Position numbers and translations under genes: made by a program
Assembly (NCBI RefSeq): GCF_900086985.1
Contig: NZ_LT593974.1
Location: 2,604,001 to 2,668,000 of the forward strand
DNA: 64,000 nt
From: Halomonas sp. HL-93
GTDB taxonomy: Bacteria; Pseudomonadota; Gammaproteobacteria; Pseudomonadales; Halomonadaceae
Direction of reading: 5' to 3'
Part shown: piece after piece, positions 34,980-43,024 of the stretch
Position numbering within the stretch: the first letter of the stretch is position 1
How the letters are laid out: the number at the start of each line of letters is the position of its first letter
The notes under the pieces: generated by a model
What the model saw: only the letters and a program-made list of their open reading frames with translations
Told to the model about the DNA's origin: nothing
Databases searched by the model: none

Positions 34980-35927
34980 CTAACCCAGTGATTCAAAAAG
35001 TGCGGAGCGAAAACATCCTCTGCCTTCTGATTTGGCTTGATAAAGCAGTTTGTCGGCAGCACGAACCAGTGCTAGTGGGTTGTCTCCCGTCACGTGTTGC
35101 GCGGTAGCGACACCAAGACTGATCGTAACAATCGGTGCCACTTTTGATTTACCATTGGGAATGGCCAGTGCTTTGACTGCTAATTCCAGCTCTCCGGCTT
35201 TATGGCGGGCTCCGCAAAGATCGGTTTCCGGCAAGAGGCAAGTAAACTCTTCACCGCCATAACGAGCAACCAAATCTCTGGGACGATTCAGCGTCGCTCT
35301 TAGGGATGATGCGATACTTTTTAGGCATTCATCTCCACTGACATGGCCGTATAAATCGTTATAGCGCTTGAAAAAATCGATATCGATAAAGATTACAGAT
35401 AAAGGCAATTGACTCTGCTTACAGCGCTTCCACTCTGCATCCAGTAACTCATCGAAATAACGCCGATTGGCCACTCCGGTAAGACCATCTTTAAGCGCCA
35501 AATCATGCAACCGAAGCGTTTCTTGATCACGACGTTTGAGTACAGTGGCTGAAATCTGTAAAGCGGTTGAGCGCAGCAACTCAGCACTCTGATCAGGCAT
35601 GCCAGGATGAAGTTGAGTCTCCGCATTGGTGCTCTGGGCAATACGAAAAATACTGCCATTGACGCTAAGTTCTTGGACAACCGAGATAGATCGTCGATTA
35701 TTAATGTATTCGAAAGCGGATGGGGGAGCATCATTTAATGCCCAAGATAAATCCAGCGCTCGTTCTGGAAGCAAACACGCTGCATGAATATCACGCGCAC
35801 TCAGCCCCTTGACTAATAAAGGAGCAGCATCGGCAAATTCTTCAACAAAATCCGAATTCCAGTCAACCAAGCGTTGCTCAATATCAAAAATGGCAAAGCT
35901 TTGAAAAAAAGTGGCCGCGTTAGTCAT
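34980..35927 (-). CDS. Diguanylate cyclase (GGDEF domain)
   Basis: 315-residue protein predicted to make cyclic di-GMP. The catalytic loop RYGGEEF (GGEEF at 224-228) is intact, and the product-inhibition I-site RPRD (R215 to D218) sits exactly five residues before it. The N-terminal 130 residues resemble a PAS-like sensor (FAIFDIEQRLVDWNSDFVEEFAD) without membrane segments, so the enzyme should be soluble. The ATG at 35927 lies inside the end of the MetE-like gene (eight-base overlap), which implies coupled translation; its own ribosome-binding site is weak. Base composition is visibly lower in GC than most of the window. Confidence 0.9.
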   Translation of the reverse strand: MTNAATFFQSFAIFDIEQRLVDWNSDFVEEFADAAPLLVKGLSARDIHAACLLPERALDLSWALNDAPPSAFEYINNRRSISVVQELSVNGSIFRIAQSTNAETQLHPGMPDQSAELLRSTALQISATVLKRRDQETLRLHDLALKDGLTGVANRRYFDELLDAEWKRCKQSQLPLSVIFIDIDFFKRYNDLYGHVSGDECLKSIASSLRATLNRPRDLVARYGGEEFTCLLPETDLCGARHKAGELELAVKALAIPNGKSKVAPIVTISLGVATAQHVTGDNPLALVRAADKLLYQAKSEGRGCFRSALFESLG

Positions 35928-37011
35928 ACCGAGCACTCTGCTGCGATGACAGTTGCTCTGAAGCCATTGTTGTACCCAGCACGCGTGCACGAATTTTAGC
36001 AAAAGCGGTTGTACGGGAAGTGTAAATGTCGTCGCAGAAAGGCGAAAAGCCGCAGTCGTCGGTGGTGCCTAACTGCTCCAGCGGTATATGACGTGCCGCT
36101 TCCAGCACACGCTTACAGACTTCCTCAGGCGTTTCAATGTAAGGATTATTGACATCGATAACACCGATGAAGGCGCGCTGCCATGGTTTTAAATAGCGGG
36201 CAACAATTCTCAATGCCCGATCAGGATCTGTCTCCGCCGCCATCGCAATATAAAAATTGCCAGCCTTGAGCTCGAAGAGGCTGGGTAAAAGCTCGGCGTA
36301 GTCCACATCAGCACTATGCGTGGAATTGTGATCGGCGCCGGGACAAGTGTGGATACCGATATATTGACGGTCTTCATCAGTAAACCGTTCCAAGACCCTA
36401 TTATTTAAATCAATAAACCCATTCAGTACGCTACCACTCGGGTCGAGCTTAATCGCCAATCGCCCCTCGGTGAAATCGATTTGCACTTTTTGTGCGCCAG
36501 CGGCAAAGCAGGCACGAATTTCTTTTTCCTGCTCATTGACCAAATCCTCCAGGAACTCTTCGCGGGTATAATCAGGAATACTCTCTGGGGGATAAAACAA
36601 ACTCAATGCTGAGACTGAGATGATGGCTTGCTTCATTGGGCGCTGGGTATATTGTCTGGCCGAAGCCAATGTCTCTGAAGCGGAAAGAATGAAGCGAAAA
36701 GGCCCAGCAGTTAAGCGGGGCAACCGACGCACGTGACCATCCTGGAAGGGAATTTCAAGACCGTCAGGAGCAATATTCTCCCCCCCTTCGACCGAATAGG
36801 TAGCAAAGCTATGTGTTTTACGCTGTTCACCATCACTGATGATAGGGGACCCCGTTGCCTCAAGTTCTCTCATCGTTAGTTGAACTGCTTGATCATAAAA
36901 GGTGGTCATGGCCTCCGCATCAAGCTCGCCTGACTCAAATTGACGCTGAGCCTGCATCAACTCTTCAGTACGGGGTATGCTGCCAATAGCTTCAGTCGGT
37001 AATGTGATCAT
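35920..37011 (-). CDS. Cobalamin-independent methionine synthase (MetE C-terminal domain)-like protein
   Basis: 363-residue protein equal to the catalytic C-terminal domain of MetE only, a COG0620 stand-alone form. Likely zinc ligands are H221 and C223 in GIHTCPGAD, E260 in MAAETD and C320 in TTDDCGFSPFC, matching the His-Cys-Glu-Cys set of MetE. Methyl donor and acceptor are not known for such short proteins; some act in methionine salvage or on other methyl donors. The start at 37011 has GGGAG eight bases upstream. It overlaps the diguanylate cyclase gene by eight bases. GC content looks lower than that of flanking genes. Confidence 0.82.
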   Translation of the reverse strand: MITLPTEAIGSIPRTEELMQAQRQFESGELDAEAMTTFYDQAVQLTMRELEATGSPIISDGEQRKTHSFATYSVEGGENIAPDGLEIPFQDGHVRRLPRLTAGPFRFILSASETLASARQYTQRPMKQAIISVSALSLFYPPESIPDYTREEFLEDLVNEQEKEIRACFAAGAQKVQIDFTEGRLAIKLDPSGSVLNGFIDLNNRVLERFTDEDRQYIGIHTCPGADHNSTHSADVDYAELLPSLFELKAGNFYIAMAAETDPDRALRIVARYLKPWQRAFIGVIDVNNPYIETPEEVCKRVLEAARHIPLEQLGTTDDCGFSPFCDDIYTSRTTAFAKIRARVLGTTMASEQLSSQQSARYD

Positions 37012-37152
37012 TTCTTTTGCTCCCAATGCTCAAATGCGCACGCGCACGGTTTAACAGGTAGATATGAAATACCAGAAAACCACGCCGTGCTGATTAATAG
37101 CGACTCATTCTACTTTCCAAACCCCCAGGCCAATGCAGACAAGAATTGAATA

Positions 37153-38298
37153 CTAGCCCGCATACACATTAAACCCCGCCCCACGCAGTATGCTTCCTAG
37201 CCCTACCGCTTCGCCAGAAAGCTTCACGGTGAGCGTGGCAAACTCACGGCGCACTGGGTAATCGGCTCGGCAGCGGTCAAAACCCTGAGTAATCCCCCAC
37301 TGGCGTACTTGTCGCGCAAGACTGTCATGGTCGCGGCGCACGTCGTAAACCGCCCGCGTGCAAAGCCTGAGGGCGTCATCCACCGGCAGCGCCTGTTCAA
37401 GCGCCAGGCTTGCCAGCGCAGGCGGCGGGCACAGCTCGCCAAACCCAAGGTGACTCGGCTGTCCTAGATGATCCGCCAGCGCCTGGTGAATCATCCAACT
37501 ACCACGTAACTTGCCATCCAGGCTGTAACCCGCAATATGCGGTGTCGCCAGGGCCGCTAAATCCCGCAAGCTGGGGTCAACGGCCGGCTCTTGCTCCCAG
37601 ACGTCCAGCACGGCGGTGATATCCCCCGTGCCCGACAGCCGGCTGCGTAACGCCAGGCCGTCCACGCAGTCGCCACGCCCCGCATTGAGCAGTACGCTGC
37701 CCGGCGCTAACTCATTGATGCGCTGGGCATCCAGCAAATGTTGGGTGGCGTATGGGCCGGATGCCACCCGTGGCGTATGCAAGCACAGCACGTCGCAGCG
37801 GGCGATGAGTTCATCAAGCTCGGAAAATCCCATTGGGCCTTCGCGCTCGGCCCTCGGCGGATCGCAGGCCAATACCGGCACGCCTAGCGCCGTTAGGCGT
37901 TCAACCAGCCGGCTACCCACGTTACCCACCCCGATAACGCCCACACATCGCTCGCTGAGCACCCAGCCGTCGCGCTCGGCAAGCGTCAATAAGCTACTAA
38001 GCACATAATCCACCACGGCCTCGGCGTTGCAGCCCGGCGCGCTGGCAAACCCGATACCCCGCTCTTCCAGAAAGGCTTGGTCGATGTGGTCGGTACCGAT
38101 GGTACAGGTGCCGACAAAACCCACGCGACTATCAGCAAGCAGCGACCGATCAACCTGGGTGACCGAGCGCACAATCAAGGCATCGGCGTCTGCTACTTCG
38201 GCGGCGCTAATCTCACGCCCGGGCACGCGGGTAAGTGAGCCGAAAGTCCCAAAGCAGGGGTCAAAGGCGGGGATATTGGCATCGACAACAAGTTTCAT
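37153..38298 (-). CDS. pdxB: Erythronate-4-phosphate dehydrogenase
   Basis: Second step of the DXP-dependent vitamin B6 pathway; oxidises 4-phosphoerythronate with NAD. 381 residues of the D-2-hydroxyacid dehydrogenase family. The Rossmann motif is GVIGVGNVGSRLVERL; the catalytic Arg, Glu and His lie in LLNAGRGDCVDG, DVWEQEP and ATPHIAGYSLDGK. The C-terminal dimerisation extension typical of PdxB follows. It is divergent from the WGR-like gene. Confidence 0.95.
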   Translation of the reverse strand: MKLVVDANIPAFDPCFGTFGSLTRVPGREISAAEVADADALIVRSVTQVDRSLLADSRVGFVGTCTIGTDHIDQAFLEERGIGFASAPGCNAEAVVDYVLSSLLTLAERDGWVLSERCVGVIGVGNVGSRLVERLTALGVPVLACDPPRAEREGPMGFSELDELIARCDVLCLHTPRVASGPYATQHLLDAQRINELAPGSVLLNAGRGDCVDGLALRSRLSGTGDITAVLDVWEQEPAVDPSLRDLAALATPHIAGYSLDGKLRGSWMIHQALADHLGQPSHLGFGELCPPPALASLALEQALPVDDALRLCTRAVYDVRRDHDSLARQVRQWGITQGFDRCRADYPVRREFATLTVKLSGEAVGLGSILRGAGFNVYAG

Positions 38299-38394
38299 AG
38301 GCGTTTTCTTATCCGAGCTTTACAATACGCCCGCATCGGCTTGTGGTGCAGACACGTTTAAGGGGGCGTTAAAGCGAATGTTAAGGGGAATATT

Positions 38395-38676
38395 TTGATC
38401 GTACGCTGGGAAACCGACCATGACTACGTGTTGGTGCATATTCACCAGGATATGCTGGGTGATTGGATTTTTAGTCGCGCCTGGGGGCAAATTGGCACCC
38501 AGTACGGGGGGTTGAAACATCAATTGGCTGACACCCTTGCCCAGGCCCATATGTGGCTGGAAGATGAAACCACCATTCAGGCCTCGCGTGGGTTTCGCAA
38601 AGTGCTGGAAGTGGCTGACAACTCTCCCGAAGGTCAGGAGGCCATGCGCCAGCTGTCACTGCTTGACGCCTTCTGA
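38395..38676 (+). CDS. Small WGR-domain-like protein
   Basis: 93-residue protein without a named homologue that I recognise. HIHQDMLGDWIFSRAWGQIGTQYGG (residues 15-39) looks like a WGR domain, the nucleic-acid or protein-contact module known from PARPs and bacterial MolR-like proteins, with WGQ in place of WGR. The rest, LADTLAQAHMWLEDETTIQASRGFRKVLE, would form the following helices. The start is TTG with AAGGGG six bases upstream; no in-frame ATG precedes it. It lies between pdxB (divergent) and the glutaredoxin-like gene (convergent), so it is monocistronic. Function unknown. Confidence 0.68.
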   Translation: MIVRWETDHDYVLVHIHQDMLGDWIFSRAWGQIGTQYGGLKHQLADTLAQAHMWLEDETTIQASRGFRKVLEVADNSPEGQEAMRQLSLLDAF

Positions 38677-38682
38677 ACCTGA

Positions 38683-39018
38683 TCACCCTAAAAAGCGCCG
38701 CCCACTGATCTGGTGCGCGCCTTTCGGCGGAGCGCCTTCAACAGAATCGGTGAGCGCCTCCAGGGCCGCTTCATCCAGCCAGCCCCGTTTGTGCAGCCAG
38801 TCGCTCAAGCGCTCAAGCTTATGACCACTTTCCAGCTCCTTCCCCTCGTCGTCCGCCAACACGGGGATGCGCTCGCCGTAGCTTGCCAGCAGCGCATCGT
38901 CGTCACTCACCTCAACGCGCAGCCACTCAATCGGCTGCCGGGTTAACGCCGCCACCTGTGCCTCCAGCTCGTCGCAAAGATGGCAGCCCTGGGTGGTGTA
39001 AATCGTCAGTCGAATCAT
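38683..39018 (-). CDS. Glutaredoxin-like protein (DUF836 type)
   Basis: 111-residue small redox protein with a thioredoxin-like fold. The active-site motif is CHLC at residues 12-15 in YTTQGCHLCDE, and the cis-proline is in YGERIPVLAD. It matches the glutaredoxin-like DUF836 group, whose substrate is unknown. The C-terminal 35 residues are an extension beyond the domain. It lies directly downstream of rlmKL on the same strand, 23 bases apart. Confidence 0.8.
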   Translation of the reverse strand: MIRLTIYTTQGCHLCDELEAQVAALTRQPIEWLRVEVSDDDALLASYGERIPVLADDEGKELESGHKLERLSDWLHKRGWLDEAALEALTDSVEGAPPKGAHQISGRRFLG

Positions 39019-39041
39019 ATCGCGGGCCTGAATTGATAGCG

Positions 39042-41234
39042 CTATTCGCGCTGGCGTAGCAAGAACACATGGTGCGCGTTGCTACGTCGCTGGAAATCCG
39101 GATCAAAGCTGCGCGCGGTTATATCCTCGACCACAAACTGCTCGCTCAGCGAGTCGTCCAGCTTGAAACGCCGCTGGTTATTGGAGAACACCAGGGTGCC
39201 GCCCGGCGCAAGTCGCGCCATAGCCAGTGTCACCAGCCGCGGATGGTCGCGCTGCACGTCCAGGGTGTCGCGCATTTTCTTGGAGTTGGAGAACGTCGGC
39301 GGGTCCATAAAGATCAGGTCGAACTCGGCATTGGCGGTTTCCAGCCAGCGAAAGCAGTCATCACGCACTACCCGATGCAGCCTGGGGTCCAGCTGGTTGA
39401 GGGTAAAGTTATCCCGCGCCCACTCAAGGTAGGTATTGGACATATCCACGCTAACGCTGTCGCTCGCTCCGCCCAATGCCGCCTGCACTGTGGCAGTCGC
39501 GGTATAGCAAAACAGATTCAAAAAGCGCTTGCCGCTGGCCATCTCAAAGAGCATGCGGCGCACGGGGCGATGATCAAGAAATAGTCCGGTATCCAGATAA
39601 TCGCGCAGGTTAACCCATAGCCGAGCACTGCCTTCCCGCACCTCGAAGCGCTCGCCGCTGGCGTCGCGTTTTTGGTACTGGGCGCTACCGGTTTGCCGCT
39701 CACGACGCTTGACGTGGATCTTGCTGGGATCGACGTCCAGCACGCTGGGCATTACCTCCAGGGCATCAAATAGCCGCTTTTGCGCCTGGGAAGGGTCCAC
39801 CGAGCGTGGCGCCGCATACTCTTGCACGTGTACATGATCGCCGTAGCGATCGACCGCCAGAGCATATTCGGGCATATCGGCATCGTAAAGCCGGTAGCAG
39901 GTTTCTCCGCTTTGCTTCAGCCATTTTTTTAGCCGCTTTTGGTTTTTGGCCAAGCGGTTGGCAAACATCTGCGCGTTATCCGACACCTTTGGCGCTGTTT
40001 TGTCGACGGCCATTGGCGCATCACTATCAGACTCGATCCGAGTTGGGTGATGCTCAATGGTCATCAACAACAGTTTGGCGTCCAGGGCGCCGTTTTTCAG
40101 CGCGTACTGTTTGTGCGCTCGCAAGCCAAGCCGGTGCCCCAGATCAGGGTTGCCGGTAAACACCGCAAGCGTCCAACCGGGGAACAGCGCTTTGGATTTA
40201 TCACCCAGTTGGGCATACAGCTGCACCAATTCGGGCAGTTCCCCCAATCGTTCGCCATAGGGTGGATTAGTGATCAACAGCCCCTGTTCGTCAGTCATGC
40301 CTTCGGGGCGAGAAAGCTGAGCAAGGCGTTGCCCGTGCAGGTGAATCAGCGCGGGAATACCAGCACGCATGGCATTGGTCTTGGCGGCCGAGAGCGCCGC
40401 TGGGCTTTCATCAAAGCCGGTCAGCGAGGTTTTACAGCGCTTGCGGCCAATTGACGCCCGCGCATCGGCCTCGCGCTTTAACTCACGCCATTGGTCTTCA
40501 TCGTGACCGGCCCAGCCGTGAAAACCAAAGCGTTCGCGGTGCAGGTTGGGCGCCTGATCGGCGGCCATCAACCCGGCCTCAATGAGCAGCGTCCCCGCCC
40601 CACATAGCGGGTCAATCAGCGGCTCCCCTGCTTTGGCACGCTCAGGCCAGCCTGCGCGCACCAGCAAGGCGGCCGCCAGGTTTTCTTTCAACGGCGCGTG
40701 GCCCACATCACGGCGATAGCCACGCCGATGCAGACTTTCTCCTGAGAGATCGATGCCAAGGGTCGCATTAGCGCGGTGCAGGTGGGCGTAAAGACGCAGG
40801 TGTGGCGTCTTGGTATCAATCGTGGGGCGTTCCTGGCCAGCCAATTGCAACGCATCGACCACGCCATCTTTCACTGTTTGCGCACCGAAGCGGGTATGGC
40901 GGATGTGATCACTGCGGCCATGAAAATCTACCGCCATGGTCCGCCCGGGGGCCAAATGTTGGGTCCAATCCAAGCGTGCCACCACGTCACGCAGTTGTTC
41001 GGCAGTTTCGATCATTGGCTCGCGCGCCAAGATAAGGATGATGCGGTTAGCTAACCGCGACCATAGGCATATACGATAGGCCGTGGCCTGTTCGGCTGAA
41101 AAATAGACACCTGCCACCGTTGTTTTACCTGGGGTAGCGCCTAGCGCTGCCAGTTCGTCGGCTAGCAGGCTTTCGATGCCCTTGGGGCACGTCGCCAAAA
41201 GGCTGAGGGGGGCGGTTGAGCTTAACTCTGTCAT
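39042..41234 (-). CDS. rlmL: Bifunctional 23S rRNA methyltransferase RlmKL
   Basis: Fusion protein of 730 residues that methylates G2445 (N2) and G2069 (N7) of 23S rRNA. The N-terminal half has a THUMP domain (about residues 45-155) and the RlmL methyltransferase with the catalytic NPPYGERLG motif. The C-terminal half is RlmK, with a PUA-like linker, FLDHRPVRRMLFEMASGKRFLNLFCYTATATV as the SAM-binding strand and MDPPTFSNSKKM. Both halves look complete. The gene is divergent from rmf, a pairing kept in many gammaproteobacteria. Confidence 0.95.
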   Translation of the reverse strand: MTELSSTAPLSLLATCPKGIESLLADELAALGATPGKTTVAGVYFSAEQATAYRICLWSRLANRIILILAREPMIETAEQLRDVVARLDWTQHLAPGRTMAVDFHGRSDHIRHTRFGAQTVKDGVVDALQLAGQERPTIDTKTPHLRLYAHLHRANATLGIDLSGESLHRRGYRRDVGHAPLKENLAAALLVRAGWPERAKAGEPLIDPLCGAGTLLIEAGLMAADQAPNLHRERFGFHGWAGHDEDQWRELKREADARASIGRKRCKTSLTGFDESPAALSAAKTNAMRAGIPALIHLHGQRLAQLSRPEGMTDEQGLLITNPPYGERLGELPELVQLYAQLGDKSKALFPGWTLAVFTGNPDLGHRLGLRAHKQYALKNGALDAKLLLMTIEHHPTRIESDSDAPMAVDKTAPKVSDNAQMFANRLAKNQKRLKKWLKQSGETCYRLYDADMPEYALAVDRYGDHVHVQEYAAPRSVDPSQAQKRLFDALEVMPSVLDVDPSKIHVKRRERQTGSAQYQKRDASGERFEVREGSARLWVNLRDYLDTGLFLDHRPVRRMLFEMASGKRFLNLFCYTATATVQAALGGASDSVSVDMSNTYLEWARDNFTLNQLDPRLHRVVRDDCFRWLETANAEFDLIFMDPPTFSNSKKMRDTLDVQRDHPRLVTLAMARLAPGGTLVFSNNQRRFKLDDSLSEQFVVEDITARSFDPDFQRRSNAHHVFLLRQRE

Positions 41235-41369
41235 GGTAATGGCTGCGCGTAACTGCGCGATATTCCTGTATATGGCAAATGTGTTTACGTCTTATGACAA
41301 TTTGATGGTCGACAAGAGACCCCATCATGGTCTAACAATAAGAGAGTAGCTACTGAAAAACGCATGCGT
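41235..41369. other. Divergent promoter region between rlmKL and rmf
   Basis: Part of the 343-base gap between the two starts. It must hold the promoters of both genes. A small hairpin AGACC/GGTCT is visible at 41317-41333. I could not identify a confident -35/-10 pair. Confidence 0.45.
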
Positions 41370-41577
41370 TGTCTGTCAGGGTCTCAATGACCTATGGCGT
41401 TGACGAACCGGCCGCCCGGTGGGTTCAGCACGTGAGTGCTAGACCATTGTGCTGGGACGGCGGTTCACTCTTGAGGTCAGCTCTCGAAATAGTGGCGGCG
41501 AGACATAGGGGCGGGTTGCCCTGTATCACGCCCCCCGTTATTTCATCTTAAAGGCTTTCATGAAAAGAGGTTAGCCA
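41370..41577 (+). ncRNA. Candidate structured 5' leader of rmf
   Basis: About 200 bases before rmf have unusually strong folding potential for an intergenic region. GGTC/GACC at 41380-41392, ACCGG/CCGGT at 41407-41420, GGTT-C-AGCAC/GTGCT-A-GACC at 41422-41445 with a GTGA (GNRA) loop, and GGGGCG/CGCCCC at 41508-41534 can each form. An RNA motif upstream of rmf is known in Pseudomonas (the rmf RNA motif); whether this is the same class is inferred from position only. The leader ends with AGAGG, the rmf ribosome-binding site. Confidence 0.5.
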
Positions 41578-41787
41578 ATGAAACGACAAAAACGTGATCG
41601 CTTCCAGCGAGCTTATGTACACGGCTATAAAGCGGGTATTACGGGTCGCTCCCGTGATGATTGTCCTAGTCAAGAGATTAATTTACGCGAATACTGGATG
41701 AGCGGTTGGCGTGAAGGTCGCGGCGACCAGTGGGACGGCATGACCGGTGTATCAGGCATCCATAAAAATCCCATGGTAATGACCTAA
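41578..41787 (+). CDS. rmf: Ribosome modulation factor
   Basis: Small basic protein that dimerises 70S ribosomes into inactive 100S particles in stationary phase. 69 residues with the conserved core DRFQRAYVHGYKAGITGRSRDDCP and LREYWMSGWREGRGDQWDG, both close to E. coli RMF. AGAGG lies seven bases before the ATG. Its transcript has a long leader with predicted hairpins and ends in a strong terminator. Expression is ppGpp-dependent in E. coli; the leader might add a further control. Confidence 0.96.
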   Translation: MKRQKRDRFQRAYVHGYKAGITGRSRDDCPSQEINLREYWMSGWREGRGDQWDGMTGVSGIHKNPMVMT

Positions 41788-41813
41788 CCCTTTACCTTTA
41801 ACGAACATACAGT

Positions 41814-41840
41814 AAGCCCGCTGACTAAAGCGGGCTTTTT
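41814..41840 (+). terminator. rmf terminator
   Basis: AAGCCCGCT (41814-41822) pairs with AGCGGGCTT (41829-41837) over a six-base loop, and the T-run continues to 41840. Standard intrinsic terminator 26 bases after the rmf stop codon, facing the convergent pyrD. Confidence 0.92.
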
Positions 41841-41908
41841 GGTTGTATACGTCCTTTAAAATGGCGCAAGCCAACAGCCTGCACCTCACTAGTTGACCAC
41901 CATGCCTA

Positions 41909-42922
41909 TTAATTTATTTTTAGAGCGTTGGCGCACTCGCTAACAAGCTTGGGCCCACGATAAATTAGCCCTGAATAGAGCTGTACCAAATCCGCTCCGG
42001 CATCGCGTTTGGCCCTGGCCGCCTCACCGCTGTCGATGCCGCCAACGCCAATAATCGGTAACCGAGGCAGTTGCTCGCGCAATAACCGAATCACCCGGTT
42101 CGAGGCTTCAAACACTGGCTTGCCCGATAGCCCGCCCGCCTCGTCGGCTTGCGGGTCACCTGCCACCGCTTCCCGGGAAAGCGTAGTATTGGTGGCGATC
42201 ACTCCATCAAACCCATTGCGCTCGATGCTACCTGCCACTAGCGCCACTTCCTCGTCCGTCATATCCGGCGCAATTTTTACCAGCAGCGGCACATGACGGC
42301 TCGATTGCTCGTCCAAGGCTTGGCTACGCGCCCGAATAGGTGCCAACAAGGCGTCTAGCTGAGCGCCAAACTGCAGCGTACGCAGCCCCGGTGTATTGGG
42401 CGAGGAAATATTCACGGTGATGTAATCAGCGACCCCATGAACCGCCTCTAAACAGGCCAGATAGTCGTCCAACGCATCGTCTACCGACGTGTTCAGATTT
42501 TTGCCGATATTAATGCCCACCACACCGCCATAGTGGCGCTGTTTCACCTGTGCGACTAAATGTGCGACGCCGCGGTTATTAAACCCAAACCGATTAATGA
42601 TGGCCTCGTGGCCCGCGAGACGGAACAAGCGGGGCTTGGGATTACCCGGCTGGGCCACCGGCGTTACAGTGCCGACTTCAATAAACCCAAAGCCAAGCTC
42701 ACCCAGCGCGTCGATGTGATCGGCGTTTTTATCCAACCCAGCCGCCAGGCCCACACGGTTGGCAAAATGCAGCCCCATCAGCTCAACAGGATCCTCGACC
42801 GGCTTGCCTACCAAGCGCTTAATACCTCCCAGGCGGTGTAGAGAATCCAAGGCTCTGAGCGCCATGCCGTGGGAAGTTTCAGGGTCGATGCGGAATAACA
42901 GCGAGCGAGCAAGCATGTACAT
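41909..42922 (-). CDS. pyrD: Dihydroorotate dehydrogenase (quinone), class 2
   Basis: Membrane-associated flavoenzyme that oxidises dihydroorotate with ubiquinone in pyrimidine synthesis. 337 residues. The N-terminal helices MYMLARSLLFRIDPETSHGMAL form the quinone tunnel typical of class 2. FMN and substrate motifs include GLAAGLDKNA, NRFGFNNRG and the catalytic serine S174 in VNISSPNTPGLR; the end carries GVGGIDSGE and LYSGLIYRGP. Near the rmf and rlmKL genes, as in E. coli and pseudomonads. Confidence 0.96.
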   Translation of the reverse strand: MYMLARSLLFRIDPETSHGMALRALDSLHRLGGIKRLVGKPVEDPVELMGLHFANRVGLAAGLDKNADHIDALGELGFGFIEVGTVTPVAQPGNPKPRLFRLAGHEAIINRFGFNNRGVAHLVAQVKQRHYGGVVGINIGKNLNTSVDDALDDYLACLEAVHGVADYITVNISSPNTPGLRTLQFGAQLDALLAPIRARSQALDEQSSRHVPLLVKIAPDMTDEEVALVAGSIERNGFDGVIATNTTLSREAVAGDPQADEAGGLSGKPVFEASNRVIRLLREQLPRLPIIGVGGIDSGEAARAKRDAGADLVQLYSGLIYRGPKLVSECANALKIN

Positions 42923-42973
42923 GGTGGGTCTCTTGGAGCAAGGGCTAAAAAGCGGTCGCTAGTATAACGCAAA

Positions 42974-43006
42974 CGGGCGCTCCCCGGAAAAACCAGAGAA
43001 CGCCCG
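42974..43006 (-). terminator. Terminator-like hairpin after gdhB
   Basis: A 14-pair stem including G-T pairs (42974-42987 with 42993-43006, CGGGCG/CGCCCG at the base) with an AAAAA loop. On the minus strand TTTGCGTT follows, a weak U-tract. It lies between gdhB and pyrD, both on the minus strand, and probably ends or attenuates the gdhB transcript. Confidence 0.6.
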
Positions 43007-43024
43007 CAAGGATGGCAGCGCGGT

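Noticed and set aside
35915..35945. Similarity of about 24 of 29 bases between 35924-35952 and the ftsK upstream region at 56083-56111
   Set aside because: Only two copies, and a match of this quality is expected about once by chance among all pairs in 64 kb; no structure supports a repeat family.
41369..41551. 60-codon open frame upstream of rmf
   Set aside because: No ribosome-binding site or family resemblance; the sequence is better explained by the hairpins of the rmf leader.
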